A stretch of DNA of 64,000 bases from Haliclystus octoradiatus. Taxonomy: Eukaryota; Cnidaria; Staurozoa; Stauromedusae; Haliclystidae. A model generated the notes under the pieces. The model worked only from the letters and a program-made list of their open reading frames with translations, did not search any database and was not told the DNA's origin. Shown piece after piece: positions 32,301-47,500 of this stretch. The stretch is from NCBI GenBank assembly GCA_916610825.1, contig OU744453.1:9815826-9879825 (forward strand), in the 5' to 3' direction. The position numbers and the translations under genes are program-made. Every line of letters begins with the position of its first letter. Within the stretch, counting starts at the first letter, position 1.

Positions 32301-35300
32301 TTGCGAAAGGAACTGTGAAGAAACATAGGCATAATATATTAATATGCATGAGAGTCAAGCTCAGTCAAAAGAGAGGAGAACAATTACAGATAAATAAATA
32401 AATGCTCGAACAGCAGTAAAAATAATGTTTTACATGATTTGAATTTCCTTCGTTTTAGAACCGAAAGATAACTAACAAATCAGCTTTTCCAAGGATTTCT
32501 CTCATGCTTGAACTAAACATTACCGGTGGAATTAGTAAACATGCTATTAGATATTTTGCATTCTGGTTGGCTGCTCAATTGGCTGCTTCACAGAACAAAC
32601 GATTGGCAAACTTTATTGACATTTAAACTTTTATTCAGGGTACTATTGGATGATAATTCTGTATGACAATTTGAATTTACTGAATGAAAAACACTGGAAG
32701 TAGCAGAAATGTATCAATATGACAGATAATTGATGAGATCAAAATGCATATGAGGACTTTCAAGAAATATACCAACAAACTTTATGAGTTCATGAGCAAT
32801 CATAAAGCATTCATACACAAAGAAATTATCAGTTCATAACAGTTAAATGCACCTAGTGAGGCCATCTAACGTTCATGATCTGTTTTTCGTTTTCATTAAC
32901 CTTTTCATTAAAATTTCATGAACTGCATTCCATAAGGCATATTTTCATTTCATGCCTTCAACACATCACAGAAACAAATTCATTGTTTTTTAAAATCAAA
33001 CATTTGTATCAAAATACAGCTTACATTTTCATTTCTCAATAAAACTGTATAGATAGGTTACCTTTTTACTTGCAGGTGTGCGGAGCGTACGTATTGCAGC
33101 TGATGAGCTGTCAAGAAGATCCCTAATGAAATAAGTTGGAATAAATGTTACTGAAGATAACGGATATCATATCGCAAAGGACTTAGACTTAGTGCTGATT
33201 TCGAAACAGTTTATTGATGCATTGAAACTCACCTTCTTACGCGATCAAAACTTCGAATAGATTTTTCAGCAATAACTGATCTCTGAAATGTGAATAATGG
33301 CTGGAATAAAATCCTGATTGACATAACGTAAAGCAAACTTCATTCAGGGCATCCTTACACAATGCAAGCAAGGATAATTGTCTATTTTGAGAATAAATTA
33401 CAGATAAAATTAAAATAATTCTGAATACAAGTTTCTATTTTCTATTTCAGAGTTTCAAATTATAAATTTGACTACGTAAAATTAGGATATGGAAAAAATG
33501 GAAATCCAACAAAACATGAATATCAGAAATAAGATTCTCAATAAGCAACGTTCAAAGTGATGCAATAAAAAGTTCATGACAATTGGGCATTCAATAATCA
33601 CGATGAATTTTATGAACCATTCTTGATCTCATAAGCTGTTTACTCAAGAGTAATTTATTGTATATTTGATCATGATATCGTAAAATAGAAAGCATCAAAA
33701 TGTAGTTTTGCTTGCTATACCCAGGTAGAACGAATATAAAAACAATCTCTCCAACACAATCTTAGAACCAAAAGTTGGCTAAGATGCTTTGCCATTAGAG
33801 TTGTGTTTGAATATTCTGATAACTGTAGATGGATATATATATCATGCAATTAATGTTCATTCATGAACAGTTCATGAAGGTGTGGTTAAATATCTGTCAT
33901 GGCATGGCAGCAATTAATTACCTGTTGCTGTAATTGCAAACTGTCCAAGTCTGTAACTGACTGCCTTGTTACAGCGTCTAACGAGGATAGCATCGGGCTG
34001 AAACAAATCAAGCAAATGTTAAAGTCAATGTAATGATTAGTTCTTACAGTATCACATGCAGCCTGCTTATGATGTGTTACAGAAATTTGACAAGTACAGT
34101 GTAACCCGCATAGGTGGAATTCAGATGAGTGAAGTTCCTGACTTATTACGTACAACCTAAACTTAAAGGGGAAACAGCTATCATGCATGAGAATAAAGTT
34201 CAGTCAAAAGGGAGGAAAACCCTTGAAAACCTATCAAAACAATTAGATTAGTGTTTTCTTTGTTTCGGAGCTGATAAAAAGAATTACGCTAATTGGGGAA
34301 AGTTTCTCATGCCTGAGCTATTGGTTAATTTTAGTTGTTTACTCTTATTAGTGCAATTAGCATAATAACATGGATTTATATTTTACATCAATCAATCAAC
34401 ATTCTCAAATGGTTTGTTACATCGAAAGATTACACAACATGATCTTTACTTTGTGATTTGTCTCTAAATAACAATTTCCAAATCAATAACTGCCAGATAA
34501 CTGAAAGATATTTAATAGGGTTTCAAAATGCAAACATTTCTAATGTACAAACCTTATTTCAGATCTATTATACATCGGAACAGCGGCAGAAACAAATGGA
34601 AGTGTCTGCGATCGATTTTTACCATCTACCTCCACCCTACACAAGTACAATAGCAAAACATACAAAATGAAAGAAAACTGATCACTTCAAACAAGCATAT
34701 TTATATACAGTCAAAGTAACTGCAGTTAAAGCACTGTGCAAGGATATATCAGCATTTGATCAAAGACAACATGTCAACATGGAAATCGAACAAAATTGAG
34801 CAATACGCGAACAATGAGTAGAATATTGAGGAAAAGCAGTCAGTTCTAAACTGTATTGACCTTCTGTATTGTCTAACTGTAATAACATTATCTTGAAACA
34901 TTAAAATACAGTCCAATTCATCTTATGATAATATTTTTCAAAATAGACATGTCGATCATCGACTAAAACAGTCATTGATCTCACGCTCGATCAATTGGCA
35001 TCATGACCTCAGCAGACCTCTGTCATAATTAGCCGATATTCACCTTGCTTTTGATCGATATGGCACACATTTTGTTGCCTTTGCAATTTATTTGCCACAT
35101 TAACTATTTGTTTGTCTTGACAACCAAACAATGCCATACTTAGTCATTTATCACAGTATTTCAACTTAATTAAATGGCATTTATTTTTTAGTCACAGAGA
35201 ATTTCAACATTTTATGAATTGAAATACAAAGTTTCAAGATTATTGGTAAGTTTTCATAATTTCTGACGGAAAACATGGGAAGACTACGTTTTCAGGTTCC

Positions 35301-35529
35301 GACTGTCTGTGCTACTCCCCAGTAGACACAGCTGATATAGTAGCTTCACAGCATGGACCAATAATTCAACTAAATTAACATAAAATAGAATTCTGCATGT
35401 TGACGTTTAAATGTTACCTATTTACTTCATCAACTGTTTGTATTGCGTTGAACAACAGACACGCACGGGATGATGGTGGCTGATGGTTGAATGGCTTCAA
35501 TAAAGTTGATAAAATATTAGGACGCGCAA
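26347..35529 (-). CDS. AHCTF1: ELYS exons: disordered basic tail
   Basis: Exons 35529-35418, 33997-33922, 33282-33233, 33122-33062, 32312-32235, 31375-31336, 30237-30216 (22 nt), 29042-29014 (29 nt), 28095-27315 (781 nt) and 26545-26347. Phases are consistent. The large exon is Ser/Thr/Glu-rich and acidic, ending in a KKKPRRQSRSKK patch (nuclear localisation or AT-hook-like). The last exon is rich in RTTRRKSK and RTRTPKK. TPASKK and TPASILK recall the LRSTP-type repeats of vertebrate ELYS. The two smallest exons are the least certain. Confidence 0.82.
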
Positions 35530-38500
35530 CTGAAGGGATATAAGAGTTAAACAGGAATTAGTTAGAAATATAGCAATGTTCATAGGAAGAGATGACCAAA
35601 CTATTCCAGCTAGTATTAACTTCACTCTATCCCCTGGGTGTGAAAGCAGTTAATGAGAAACATCAGGCCCTGAAGAATTCATCAGCAAGTCATGAACTCA
35701 GTGAAATTTTTGTCAGCGACCAAAGGTTGCTTTTATAGCTTATATGACCTCTAGGCTCCAGAGAACCTAGCAGAGGCATAAATCAATGGACTCAGAAACG
35801 AATACAAGCCCTCTTTCATATTAATGGATAAGAATGCCTATATAAGTCAACTTACGTTCTTTTCTTGACTTTCTTTGCTTGATGAAATCTCTCATTTCTA
35901 AAGTTGCCACATCAAATTGTGTTCTGGGCAGTAATTTGAGGTATGTCTTCAGTATTATTGATTGCGTATATTTATTCTCAGGGGAGATATTACTCTAGAA
36001 AAGATGTGAAAATTAAACTAATTTTTATCGGCTCAAAAATGATACACAATCAATGCCTTGCTTACTGGAACACAGTAAACATTTCACTCGATCCCAACAT
36101 AAGTAATATGTGTAGGTTCTAATGTAAATCTAAATATGAATAAAAATATGACTGTTATGATGTATCTACATCAGTTAAAATATTCAACCTTACTGATATA
36201 AACAAAATCTTGCAAAATGGTCTGAATTGACATTCCAAGTTGAGATGCCCAGAATGACAAGGCAACATTAATAAACTATAATATTTTATTTTACAATTTT
36301 TCTACAACAGGAAGATTTCGGTTACTGACATCAGTCAAAAAGAGGCAACGTTCATTGTCTGCATGTTACCAGCAATACACATAAGTGGCGTACCTTTCGT
36401 TCTTTTACTCTTGAATTCAAACCTCCAATTCTCACATGACACCTTCTGTATGCTGCTAATGCTACAATTAAATCTTTACATGAGGAATTTAGATCTTCTG
36501 ATAGTAGACTGAATAACAATTCCTAAAATCAACAGCACATCATAAAATTAATAACCATAGTTATATTACAGAACCATATACAGATTATATTTGGTGCGGG
36601 ACAATTTGCAACGATGTGATATTATATATGGCATTTAAAAGCAGTATAAAACATTTAAATAAAGAAATTGCCAATAATAGCAATTCATATTACTGACCAG
36701 TTCATGTTCCGTTAAAGGGAAATCCAATAAGCTGTCTGCAGAATTATCTAGAAGAAAAACACAGCAGTTGAATCAACTATGCAAACACGATAAATTGCCA
36801 ATTCAAAATCTCAGCTTATACACACCATTGTTACCCTTGCAAAACTATTAACAAGGTTTGAGAGAGTGTTATTTGAACTCAAAATTGCTAGCAGTTTACA
36901 AACTGTTTCAGTAATATATTTTAAATTTGTCACAATTATGTCAATTTGCATGTCACAAGTTTGATAATTTTCAGTGCAGCTGTGATACAAGCAGTTAAAT
37001 TACATATATCGGTCTCTAAGTTTCCCTTATTTGATATAATTTATTTAACATTAAATTAGGATCCTGGTAATTGAAAAGTTATATTACCCACAAGTAATTA
37101 TTGTAATTCTAGGTTTTGCATGTTCAAGTTTTTCAAGGGCTATGGATTTGTATTTAGTTTTGCACAGATGAAATTTGTGCTGTGAAATTGAATAAATTCA
37201 CAGGAGACTTACTTGTGAGACAGGCATTGAAAAACGAAACAAGAAGTCCTACTTTCTGATTTGGATCAAGCGACTTCTGAAAAAAATAGAATTAAGAAAG
37301 GATATCATATAATAGAAATGATCTATGAATGAGTAAAAGCTACAGCGAAGCACAAAATGAAATATTCATATTCTTAGCAATATTATCAGAATGAGTTGTC
37401 TTTGACTCCTTCAATATTCACCACATTATAGAACGCTGGAAATAAATCACCGTTTTGTTATGAAAGTAATATTTAGCAAGCAGATACTAGCTGTGGTTGA
37501 TGCAATACACCAGAGAGAAATATCATCATTAATCAACATAGCTATATCATCATTAATCAACATAGCTATATCAGCTGTTATTTCATGAACAGCTCCTGTC
37601 AAAGTTATAGAGAATTCCTGGAGCGCTCGTGAACAGTTCATGAAACATTGAGCAATTTAAAGTTCATGAATTCATTAATTTTTTTCCAAGGGAATTTTTA
37701 CCCCTTATAAAACAGAGGAAGACAATTGTAAATGTAACGCATTACAAACTTTCATAGGTGATTCAAATTAATCAAATGAGAAATTGTAATGTCATTCTAA
37801 TTGGAGCGTCTTTCATTCTACGAGATATGATACAAACCTTATTGGTTAAAAAAGGATTCAGTTACAGTACTCACTTGCATGTTGTATGCATCCATCACTC
37901 TTCTGAAAAATAAAAAATAAATAAAACATTTAAAATACTAAACCCAATTGATATCCATCCAATTGTCTTATTATAGCATCTTTGACTCAAGGAATTTACA
38001 TCAATCACTGTCTCAATATTGTTTGTAAAATTAGTTTACCCAGTCGATGTTCGGTATCATTTACTTTTCGTAGCTCAAATAAAATTCTGAACAAATCAAG
38101 TTAAAAAAAACTCACCCATGTTTTACAAGCATATTGATGTGGAATTCAGCATCCAAATGTGAGTCAGTGGATGATGACGCTCCCAATGCCAAGAGCTGCA
38201 GTGCTTGCTCACTGTAACCTAGAGATGAAAAGTTCATCCTATGACATCAGGTATATAATCATAAATGCTAGCTTACCTCTTCTGCATTTAGTTTTCAGTA
38301 AACATTTGATGAATTTACTTGAGCCAGAAAAACAATGGCACAGGGCCATTTAACATGAATTGATTATGAGAGCTCACGGACTGTTTTTTTTAACATAGAA
38401 CCAAGCAATAATGTGAAATGATTAGCTGAAAACATGAAAATGGAATCCTATAGTTGAGTTTAACATCCACATGAAAGTATGAACATCTCATCAATCACAT

Positions 38501-41500
38501 GACATTATGAATTATCAGAGAAGTACATACATGAGAATCAGTGTTGTAAATACTCGTTACTAAAGTAACGCGTTACTCGTTACTCGTTACTTTTGGAGTA
38601 ATTTTAGGAGTAATTAGTTACTTTTTTGAGAAAAGTAATAAGTAATCTAATTGATTACTTTTTGAAGTAACGAGTATTATTTGAGAGAAAGTAATTGACG
38701 TTACTTTTCAAAGGCGTTTCTGTCACTAAGTTCCGCTTTTTATTGTTCTGTCTGCGATGCAATCTCACATTATTTGCAGCTTTCGCGAGAGCTATTCAAA
38801 CCAGGTGAATTGTGTGATATATGACCAATAAACCCTATCCCATCACATATTCTTCTCTGTTCTGACATTGTTATGTTGATCAATAGATTCCATAGTTTTT
38901 CACTTTTTATTTGAGTGAGTTTCGAATATTGAAAAGATGATGTAAAATTTATGGCTATATGAATAAATTGATCCGACAAAATAAACCATTTTGACAAATC
39001 AAATGAAACCATTTAATTGTCAACTTTATTAAAAAGTTTTCAACGTCAATTTATCTTCTGCTGCAGTCACCAGTATTAAATTAATATTATTGAATCGATC
39101 GTTCCCCTTCGTAAAAAAACAAGATGGCCGCCATGATTGTCAAAACGAGACATGTCATTGTCGAAAAAGAGGCAATATCTTTTGTTTCACAAGTTAAAGT
39201 AATCATGAAGTAACTAGTAATTAATTACTTTTTTTGGGAAAGTAATTAGTAATTGTAATCAATTACTTTTTAGGCTGAAGTAATTAGTAATGTAATTAGT
39301 TACTTTTGAGGAAAAGTAATTTGTAATGTAATTTATTACTTTTCAAAAGTAATTCTCACATCACTGATGAGAATTTAAATTTCAAAAATCGTCTGAAATC
39401 ATGGAAAATTAGAAAGTTACATTGGATTTCAATGGGAAAAAGGCAATCAATTGAGTTTCAAAGGATGGAAATAGTCTGAAATCAAACAAAACTCCGAATA
39501 TCATCAGTCGGAGAAGTAAGAGTAAAATATGTATTTGTATATCAAAGGAGAACATATCATATCATAGAGTAATAATGTATAACAAGCATTGAAGCTAAAT
39601 CCAGATGTAATTAATTTTTCCATTTTGCATATCCATTGATTCAGTGTGCCACATTTGATCCACTGTTTTAAAAATATAGTAATGAATGAAAATAAGATAA
39701 CATCAACTTTTGTATGGCCATACCTCTTAAATGCAAATGACGAGCGAGTTTGGAGCAATCTGATGGTGCAATTGTTGTGTTAATCTTTGATAATACTTCA
39801 ATTGCCTCCTATGCAAATAAAAAATATAGCAAATATAAAAGATACGTCTGAATACTTGATTCACTGTGAAATAATCAACACAATAGTTTTTCTTTACATT
39901 ACTGCAAGAAGAAATGTATGAAATCCAAGATTGGAGTCGAAACAAAGTCCAATGAGCTTACACACTTCATCTCTCTTTTCTTAGTGCTGTCTTAAAGATA
40001 ATCGTTCTTACAATCGAAAATCACATGCAAATGCATTCACCAAATGAATACATTGTTTTTTTTTAATAACATCGAAATATTGAATATTGAAAATAGAATC
40101 TTTTGATTACTTAAGACATATGAAGTACAGTATAGCAAGTACTCGATAGTGTTCAAATTATTATAAATTATTTGTAGAGATTATATAATATATGTGATTA
40201 ATCACACATATATAAGCTAAAATCTTTTCATAAAATTTTTGAAATTATCAGTTATTAAAAAATGTTATGAACAACTCCATGAAGAAATAATTTAATTAAA
40301 AATGCACACTTTTTCATCAAGCTATCATTCCTTGCAAAAACATTTTACTACTTCATGAACAATCCAAAACTGTTAAATACATACATTTTATGAACTTTCC
40401 ATGCTTATGCATGTATGTTTTATGAACAGTTCATGAAAATGCAGGAAATTATTCAGGAAAAGTGTGGTGCCAATAAGCAGGCATATAAACAATACAAACT
40501 TAGGTATGAGTGGATTGAGCAATTAGAAAGTAAATGTAGTAAAAACAAGTAAATGCACAAACCTCACAAAACCCTCTATCAAGTAGTCTCATTGCCTCAA
40601 TTGACTGAATATCAACATCACCCAAGTCCAGTGAAGCAATTGCTTGCTGAAAATCCTAATAAAGAATTATAAAGTTTATCATCAATGCACACAGACACCC
40701 AATATAGATATCAACACTGTCTAGACGTTGCAATTTTGCATAATTTCTGTCAAACTCATCCTGGAGTTCAAAATAATTCAAGGCTATAAATGGGGCTATA
40801 AATATTGCAGTCAAGGTTAAACACGGACGATGCGAATGGCTTGCGGTTCAGGAGCCTAATATTACCTTCTGGAAATATGAGTATATCAGGCTCTTCTTTT
40901 GGCAAAATTGGGAATGGTGCGGTAACTTAAACAATGTTCTGATTAAATGACGTATTGCCAGGCATGCCATAACACAAAGTAGATGATGTAGGGGTCAGGT
41001 GATTAACACAAGGTCATTCACGTGATACAATAAGTGAAAGGTTTAGGGCGTAGCTCAGTCAGCACTGTTCAAGCTAGCTTGCAAGGCAGTAGCATTGTCA
41101 TTTGTCTGATAGTTTTTAATTATTGAATTGCAATTTGCTAGCGATTGTTCACAATTTGGAATTTGCTAGAGATTGTTCACTGTTTGGAATTTGCTAGTGT
41201 GTGTTCACTATTCGGAGCTAGATTAGAACGTTACAAAGCACCTGGAGTTAAGTCCCCACCCATCCCCTCCATTAATTAATAACAGGTTTGTATTTAATGT
41301 TTCCACTGACAATCCGTGTGACGGTGCTTGGTTTGGTGGGGACAAGTTCGCTCATAGATTCGCTTTTGGGGAACTCCCACTAACCAAGCACGGAGGCCAA
41401 ATTAGCTATTTTATGAATAATGAGTAATGGGTTTGAAGAATGATACAAATACATTATACAGAGAAGGTAAACACAGCAATAAACATTGGGAACATGATAT

Positions 41501-44500
41501 CATCATTACCTCACTTGGAAGTGGTTGTCCTGTTGATGTTTCCATCAAGTCATGAAGCCAATAGCACAACTGTTTCAAATGTTAAGGTGAAATATTAAGT
41601 TACTAACTATTAAGGGAATTACTTACACAACTTCTCCAACAAATAACGCAATTTATAAAAGTGACACAAAGTACATTTAAATATGAGTATTTCATAAACA
41701 ATTTGTGGAATTCACTTGTGTGCCATACATGTAATTTACATGCTGTAACTTATTATTTGAACAAGCAAGCCATTTTCCAAGAACACTTCATTTAACAATT
41801 GGCTATTTGTGGGTAGATAATGAACTGTTTGAGGATCATAAATGATTCATGACGTTGATAGAAATCGGAAAAGCAAAATTTTAAAATAAAAGATACAATC
41901 CTCTCTCTTGTAGAAAAATCTGCTATTGGAATAAGAAAACTTTTGCAAATTGCCTGAAACAGAAAATATAAAAAATGAAATTATATCAAATTAATAGATC
42001 CATGTTCTTTGTATGGAAGTGATTTGTCAGCTGATGTTCCATGAAGAAGATAGAATAAACAGAATTATTTTTTTCTCTCATAAATCTATGATATTTCAAG
42101 AAAATATGTGTAAAATTGTGTCTACTTAATCCAACGTCTGGTAATCTTTGGTTACAGTGTACTCACAATCACTCAATAAAGTCTTCTACAGAGTACTTAA
42201 AACATCACCTCTAGAAAATTCTTTAACTTGCCAAGAAAAAACTTTTTATACATAATTCCCAACACTTTCCTTGATTTCGGAATATCTGAGATAAATATTC
42301 TACAGTTTGATGCAATCTGATAGTTTATAGATTGTGAGAAGTTTTAATATATTTCAAAGAAATTGATGTAATTCAAGCATAAATTGCTATGGTAACAAAT
42401 AACAGAACACCTTGCATCCACTTGGTAAAATGCCATCAACCCAGTACCAGTCCCAAAACTGCATCAATGGTGACCCATATGAAAAAATGTAATGAGTTCA
42501 TAAACATGAAATTGCCTAGACATTCATGAAGTGTTCATGGACCGGTTCATGAGCTGTTCATGAAATGATGAATTTTTTCACAGGCGGAGGAATGGATCAA
42601 ATAATCTAAAAGCTCACATGCATCTGATATAGTTATCAGTTTATTATAGTAAATAATCCTAGTAGCTAAACTACAATTGCTATATATGTTATATTTGCAA
42701 TATCAAGTTGAATAACTTGAAGAAACTACAACATTTAGACACTGTCCTGTGAAAAAAGTTTATGAGTTCAGTAACGTGAAGTTGCCAAATTGTTCATGAA
42801 AGTTCATGAACAATTGAGCGAGTTCACATTCATGAACCAGTTCATGACATCGTTAAGTAATTTTTCACATGAGCTATGATTATCATCTGATATCTAAACT
42901 GGCAAAACATGAAGCACTTACATTTACTGATGACGGAGGATAGGTACCATCCCATTCTGTTTCCTCTTCAAACAAACTATCTTCTATACATATCTCAATA
43001 TCTTCACAGATGTGATCAATGAATAGCTTATCTGCTGGCCATCGTGACCTGAAACAGAAAATAATGAACAGTATAATATTTCCAACCAGTAGTCAATCAA
43101 TGTGATTGTGTGATTATGAAGGTTTCACATCGACCCACCTATATGAGTAAGTAGATGATAAGTGGGTGAATTGATAATTTGTAAGCATTTGATAAGACAC
43201 AATATGAAAATCAATGATATCACAACAAGGAGCAATCGTTTAAATATCATTGCAAAGGCAGCAGAGTATCTTTTTGGTTTACAAAATGATGAACATTCAA
43301 GAGATCATATCCGCTGTAAGCACATTTGAATTACTAATTACTTTGTATTTATCTCTGCAATACTTAAAAAACAATCCAGTATAAGCTTGAGGAATCATAG
43401 CTAATTTTTCTTATGTATCAACGCAATGCATTCTTTAAACAATCAAATCTATCAGATATTTTATCTTTTGCGCTACTGGCAATAGATGTTTTCTCACCCT
43501 TTGTTCAACTCTTCAAGGCAACTTCTTTCATCAATCATTTCTTGCAGAAGACGTTCAGGATTGTATTGAATTCTGCATAAATACAATCAACATATGAAAC
43601 GTTTGATTACTTTATACCTAATGTTTTTTATAATGGTAATTGATTTGAGGTCACATTGAGAGATCAAATATGTATGCCCCTCAACCGCTGCAAGCATTCT
43701 TCACTAGCAACAGAATGAGATGTTTCAAAGGGGCTATGGGAAAGTAGTATATTTTCATAATGTTTTGTACCGAGAATTGTCTTATTTACAAGCTTCATTG
43801 TCAGCTATGTCTGACCGTGATTTGTGATGTTTCATGTGTAGCAAATATGTCAGGCGTAAGAGGGACTGCACATTCCTATAATGTGACTGTCTATCTACCA
43901 TCTCTGATTGGATTCAAGATGCAAATTATACATCAACCATATTAGGCAAAATAATGATAAGATTTTATCTAATACAATATCAAACAATATCAAATTATCT
44001 ATCTAGATTTGTATTTAATTAACATATAAAAAACATCTTTCTTGGCAAATTATCAAATCATATATCCCAAGCATTAGGTCCGATCAATGTTATTTTTATT
44101 AAAGCAAGTTCTTTTTCAAGTCAGAAATTTCAAGGCATTCTGAAATGATAACAATTCATCACAAGCATACATACATTTTGTAGACTCATCAAACAGGCTG
44201 TTAGAAATATTTTAGATTATGGGATATTCTTTGCTAATCATAACACCCCTCAAGAAAGAAAGTTCCTAAACCAGTTCATGAACTGTTCATGATATGTTCA
44301 TGAGCTGTGCATTCAACTAGTGATGAAGTTCATGAACTGTTCATAAACTCATGGATATTTTTCGCAGGGGCAGTCTTAAAGCTTTTGGTTGAGATTCATA
44401 CCTTGTGGGTGAGGACCATTGGCTTCCTGAATGTAAAATAAATTATGAAAAAATAACATGAAAAAGGACATATCAGAAATTTATCTATCCCTCAAGATAG

Positions 44501-47500
44501 ATCTGATGAGGAATAATCAACCTATTACATAATAACATACACATTTTTGTTTATAAGAACCCAAGCAAAGGCTGTAGAACTAAAAGTTTCTTAAATTTTA
44601 TAGGAATTTAGTACCAAAAATTTTTAGAAGTTTCTTAATATTCAAAGCTGTGGAAAAGCAAAAAAAAATTAACATGAACATTGCCATGTAATAATAACAA
44701 TAATAATAAATTTGACACTTCCATAAATTATAAATCAACTGACTCGATAGAATACAGTACTGTAAAATACATATACAGGGTATTTCTTTTTAGAAAAAGA
44801 AATCTGTTTCTTAAATAATTTAAAGAAGTATTAAAGTTTTTAAAACTTTTGAAGGCTTTAGTACTAAGTTTCTTATAAGTGGGTTTCTTATAAAAAGTGT
44901 ATTATTAGTTATAGTGATTAATGTACATTTTGGAAATCAGAGTTGTTATATCTACACTATAAATATATTTTATTTTCTGAAATGGGATATATAAATTGAA
45001 AGGGTAACAATGTTTCTACGGTAAGATGTTTTACACAACCTGACCATGTATTAACACATAATATGATGATTGAATTAGCTACTAAATAATAAAATCAACA
45101 AACCTTGACAAATTGGAAGTATTTTGCATTTCAGCAAACTGGAAACAACAGTTGAATACTGAATAAAATCAAAAACATTTCCAAGCTGAAAATCATGATC
45201 ATACATAATAACTAGGCATTGCAAATCGTTTAAAAGTTCTGTAATTGACTTCAGAAATGGCTTAAAAGGGATCTCATTCCTCCTCTAAACAGAAATAAAG
45301 ACTATCAATCTACCATTGACAATATTTTTGAATGAAACAACACTTAAGAAGTACAGTACAACAATTATGTAAATGAATTATACTTTTTCAACTTGTTCAA
45401 ACATTTAATTGTAGAAAATTCTATAACGTTGTGCTGCTTCTTAGCAGTGAGATGTTACCGATTAAAGGATATACAAAATGTTACGCTTAATTATTTTTAG
45501 CTGGGGATACACAAAACACTGACAATACCGGACAATAAATATGGTAAACTCATAATTATATGAAAAATGAAAAACCTAATTAAAAAATAGCTTTGCAAAT
45601 AACCTTCCAGATGCACTGTGTGACAAGTACTTTGATATCCAGTTCATTCTTTCCTAAAATGTAAAATACAAATGTCGTCTATAGATTAATTAGATGGAAT
45701 CAGAGCTGATGTGACACATATTCCATCACATATATTTCCACTGTGTTGTTTATTCCTTTCTCAATTCCATTGAATGTTTACATCAACTGAATAATGAATG
45801 TGACTGCCAACCACAATTATATAATATTGGTAACGTAACATTATTTCAAATTAAACTGTATTTATTCTAACTTTCTCTGTGGACATGTATTTCCAAAAAG
45901 GAGCAGCTAACATGGCAATTGTAATGGTCAGTTATGCAAAAATGCTCTTTAGCTGATACGGTGGTATTAACGAAAGTGCAATTCGAGCTAGCTTCAACAA
46001 AGTCTGCATATAAAGTGCAGCAAGTGTAAAGTGATTAGCAATTATAAAGGTCTTATCAATTAAGTTAGTATCATCGAGAAAACTCATGAAAAGGTGATGA
46101 ACTTCTGAATCGTCTATGAAATTAAATAAATTTCATTACAGTTCATGAACTAATCAAGAACACAGATTAGCTCAAATGTTCATGAAATGCATGGAAATTA
46201 AAAAGTGCAAAGTCTGCAGGGTGAAAGAGCTATATGCATATCATTTATTGAACTCAGTGGTTCATGCGATTCAGTGATTGGAACAGAACTTGTCAATTCT
46301 AAGTACTCAGCTAAACATCAAATCATTATTTTAATCAATGTTTCCCATAGAACATATGTCGATTTATGCACACTTGCTTTGTAGCATATGTTTTAAAGAT
46401 ACTAGCACGTTACCTGTTTCAGACAACGTCACTCCAGTCGATGTCAGTCTTATGAGAAGTGACGAGAGTCTGTTCAGTTGCCAAGAAGCAGTTTCAAATG
46501 TTTCAGATGCATCTATAGCTATTGATGCCGATGGATCCACAAACAGTGGAACATCTAGAATCAGGAGATGTGCAAAAGTAATAGAATATAAATTACACAA
46601 TTATCCGTTAATTACATAATTAATTACATAAAGTATTGATCCATTTAGTAGCTATTTTAAGTGCAATGCCCAGGCAATACGGTAATAATATGTTTTTGCA
46701 AATAAGTTTTTCACAAATTCCCTACATTTGTCATTTGTGATCCTCTTTACTGACAATAATGCAAAAGGGTTTTGAAACGAGAGAAAATCAATGAAAAGTC
46801 ATCTGGCAAGCAGCATCATTCGGCTCCTTCTATGATTCCTTCTGTTGTTTGCAAATAGCAGTGCAAAACAACAATATCATGCAATAAAAGCAAAACCATA
46901 ACAACACCTTCAAATTTCACGCTGCTTGTTGAGTTGTATTAATTGTTATTTCATGTATTTCCTAACAAATTTTTATTCATCTCAAGCAAAAAAGGTGTCC
47001 CAAATGTTTAGACACCTAAGGTTCTTTTTTAATTCTGAACACACCTGTTTCCTATAGCATAGCCCCTTGTCATTCTCACTGATTCCGAGTTTTGAAATAG
47101 TTGATGAACAAAAATAATGTATTTTAAACATCAAATTTCTTCACTTATTGCCTCCAAATTAAACATTTCTTTTCAACATTCTTCCTCATCTAACATCAGC
47201 TATACAAAACTGTGCCAACTGTTTTTGGTGCCATGTACATTTTAAGTATTTGCATAGTTTGCAAAGGGGAAGCAGTATCATGTTTGACATAAATAAATCA
47301 TACATTAATTAAATAGCAATACATATCAATGCACAATTGCGATTACTTACGTAGTTCGTCTAACTGGTTTTTAATTTGTTTCACTCTTTCCCACACCCAT
47401 TTCAATACAAGTTTTAAACTTCCTCTAGCATTACTCATGGCTGAAGACAGAAACAAAACATAGTTAGATAATCAATACAGTAGCAAGGAATGCCACACAG

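Noticed and set aside
41042-41100. A-box-like GGCGTAGCTCAGTCAG, a possible tRNA or SINE head
   Set aside because: No B-box within the expected distance and no cloverleaf.
46338-46619. 93-codon + and 78-codon - strand frames with no stop codons
   Set aside because: Neither fits the ELYS phase series, and no protein family is recognised.
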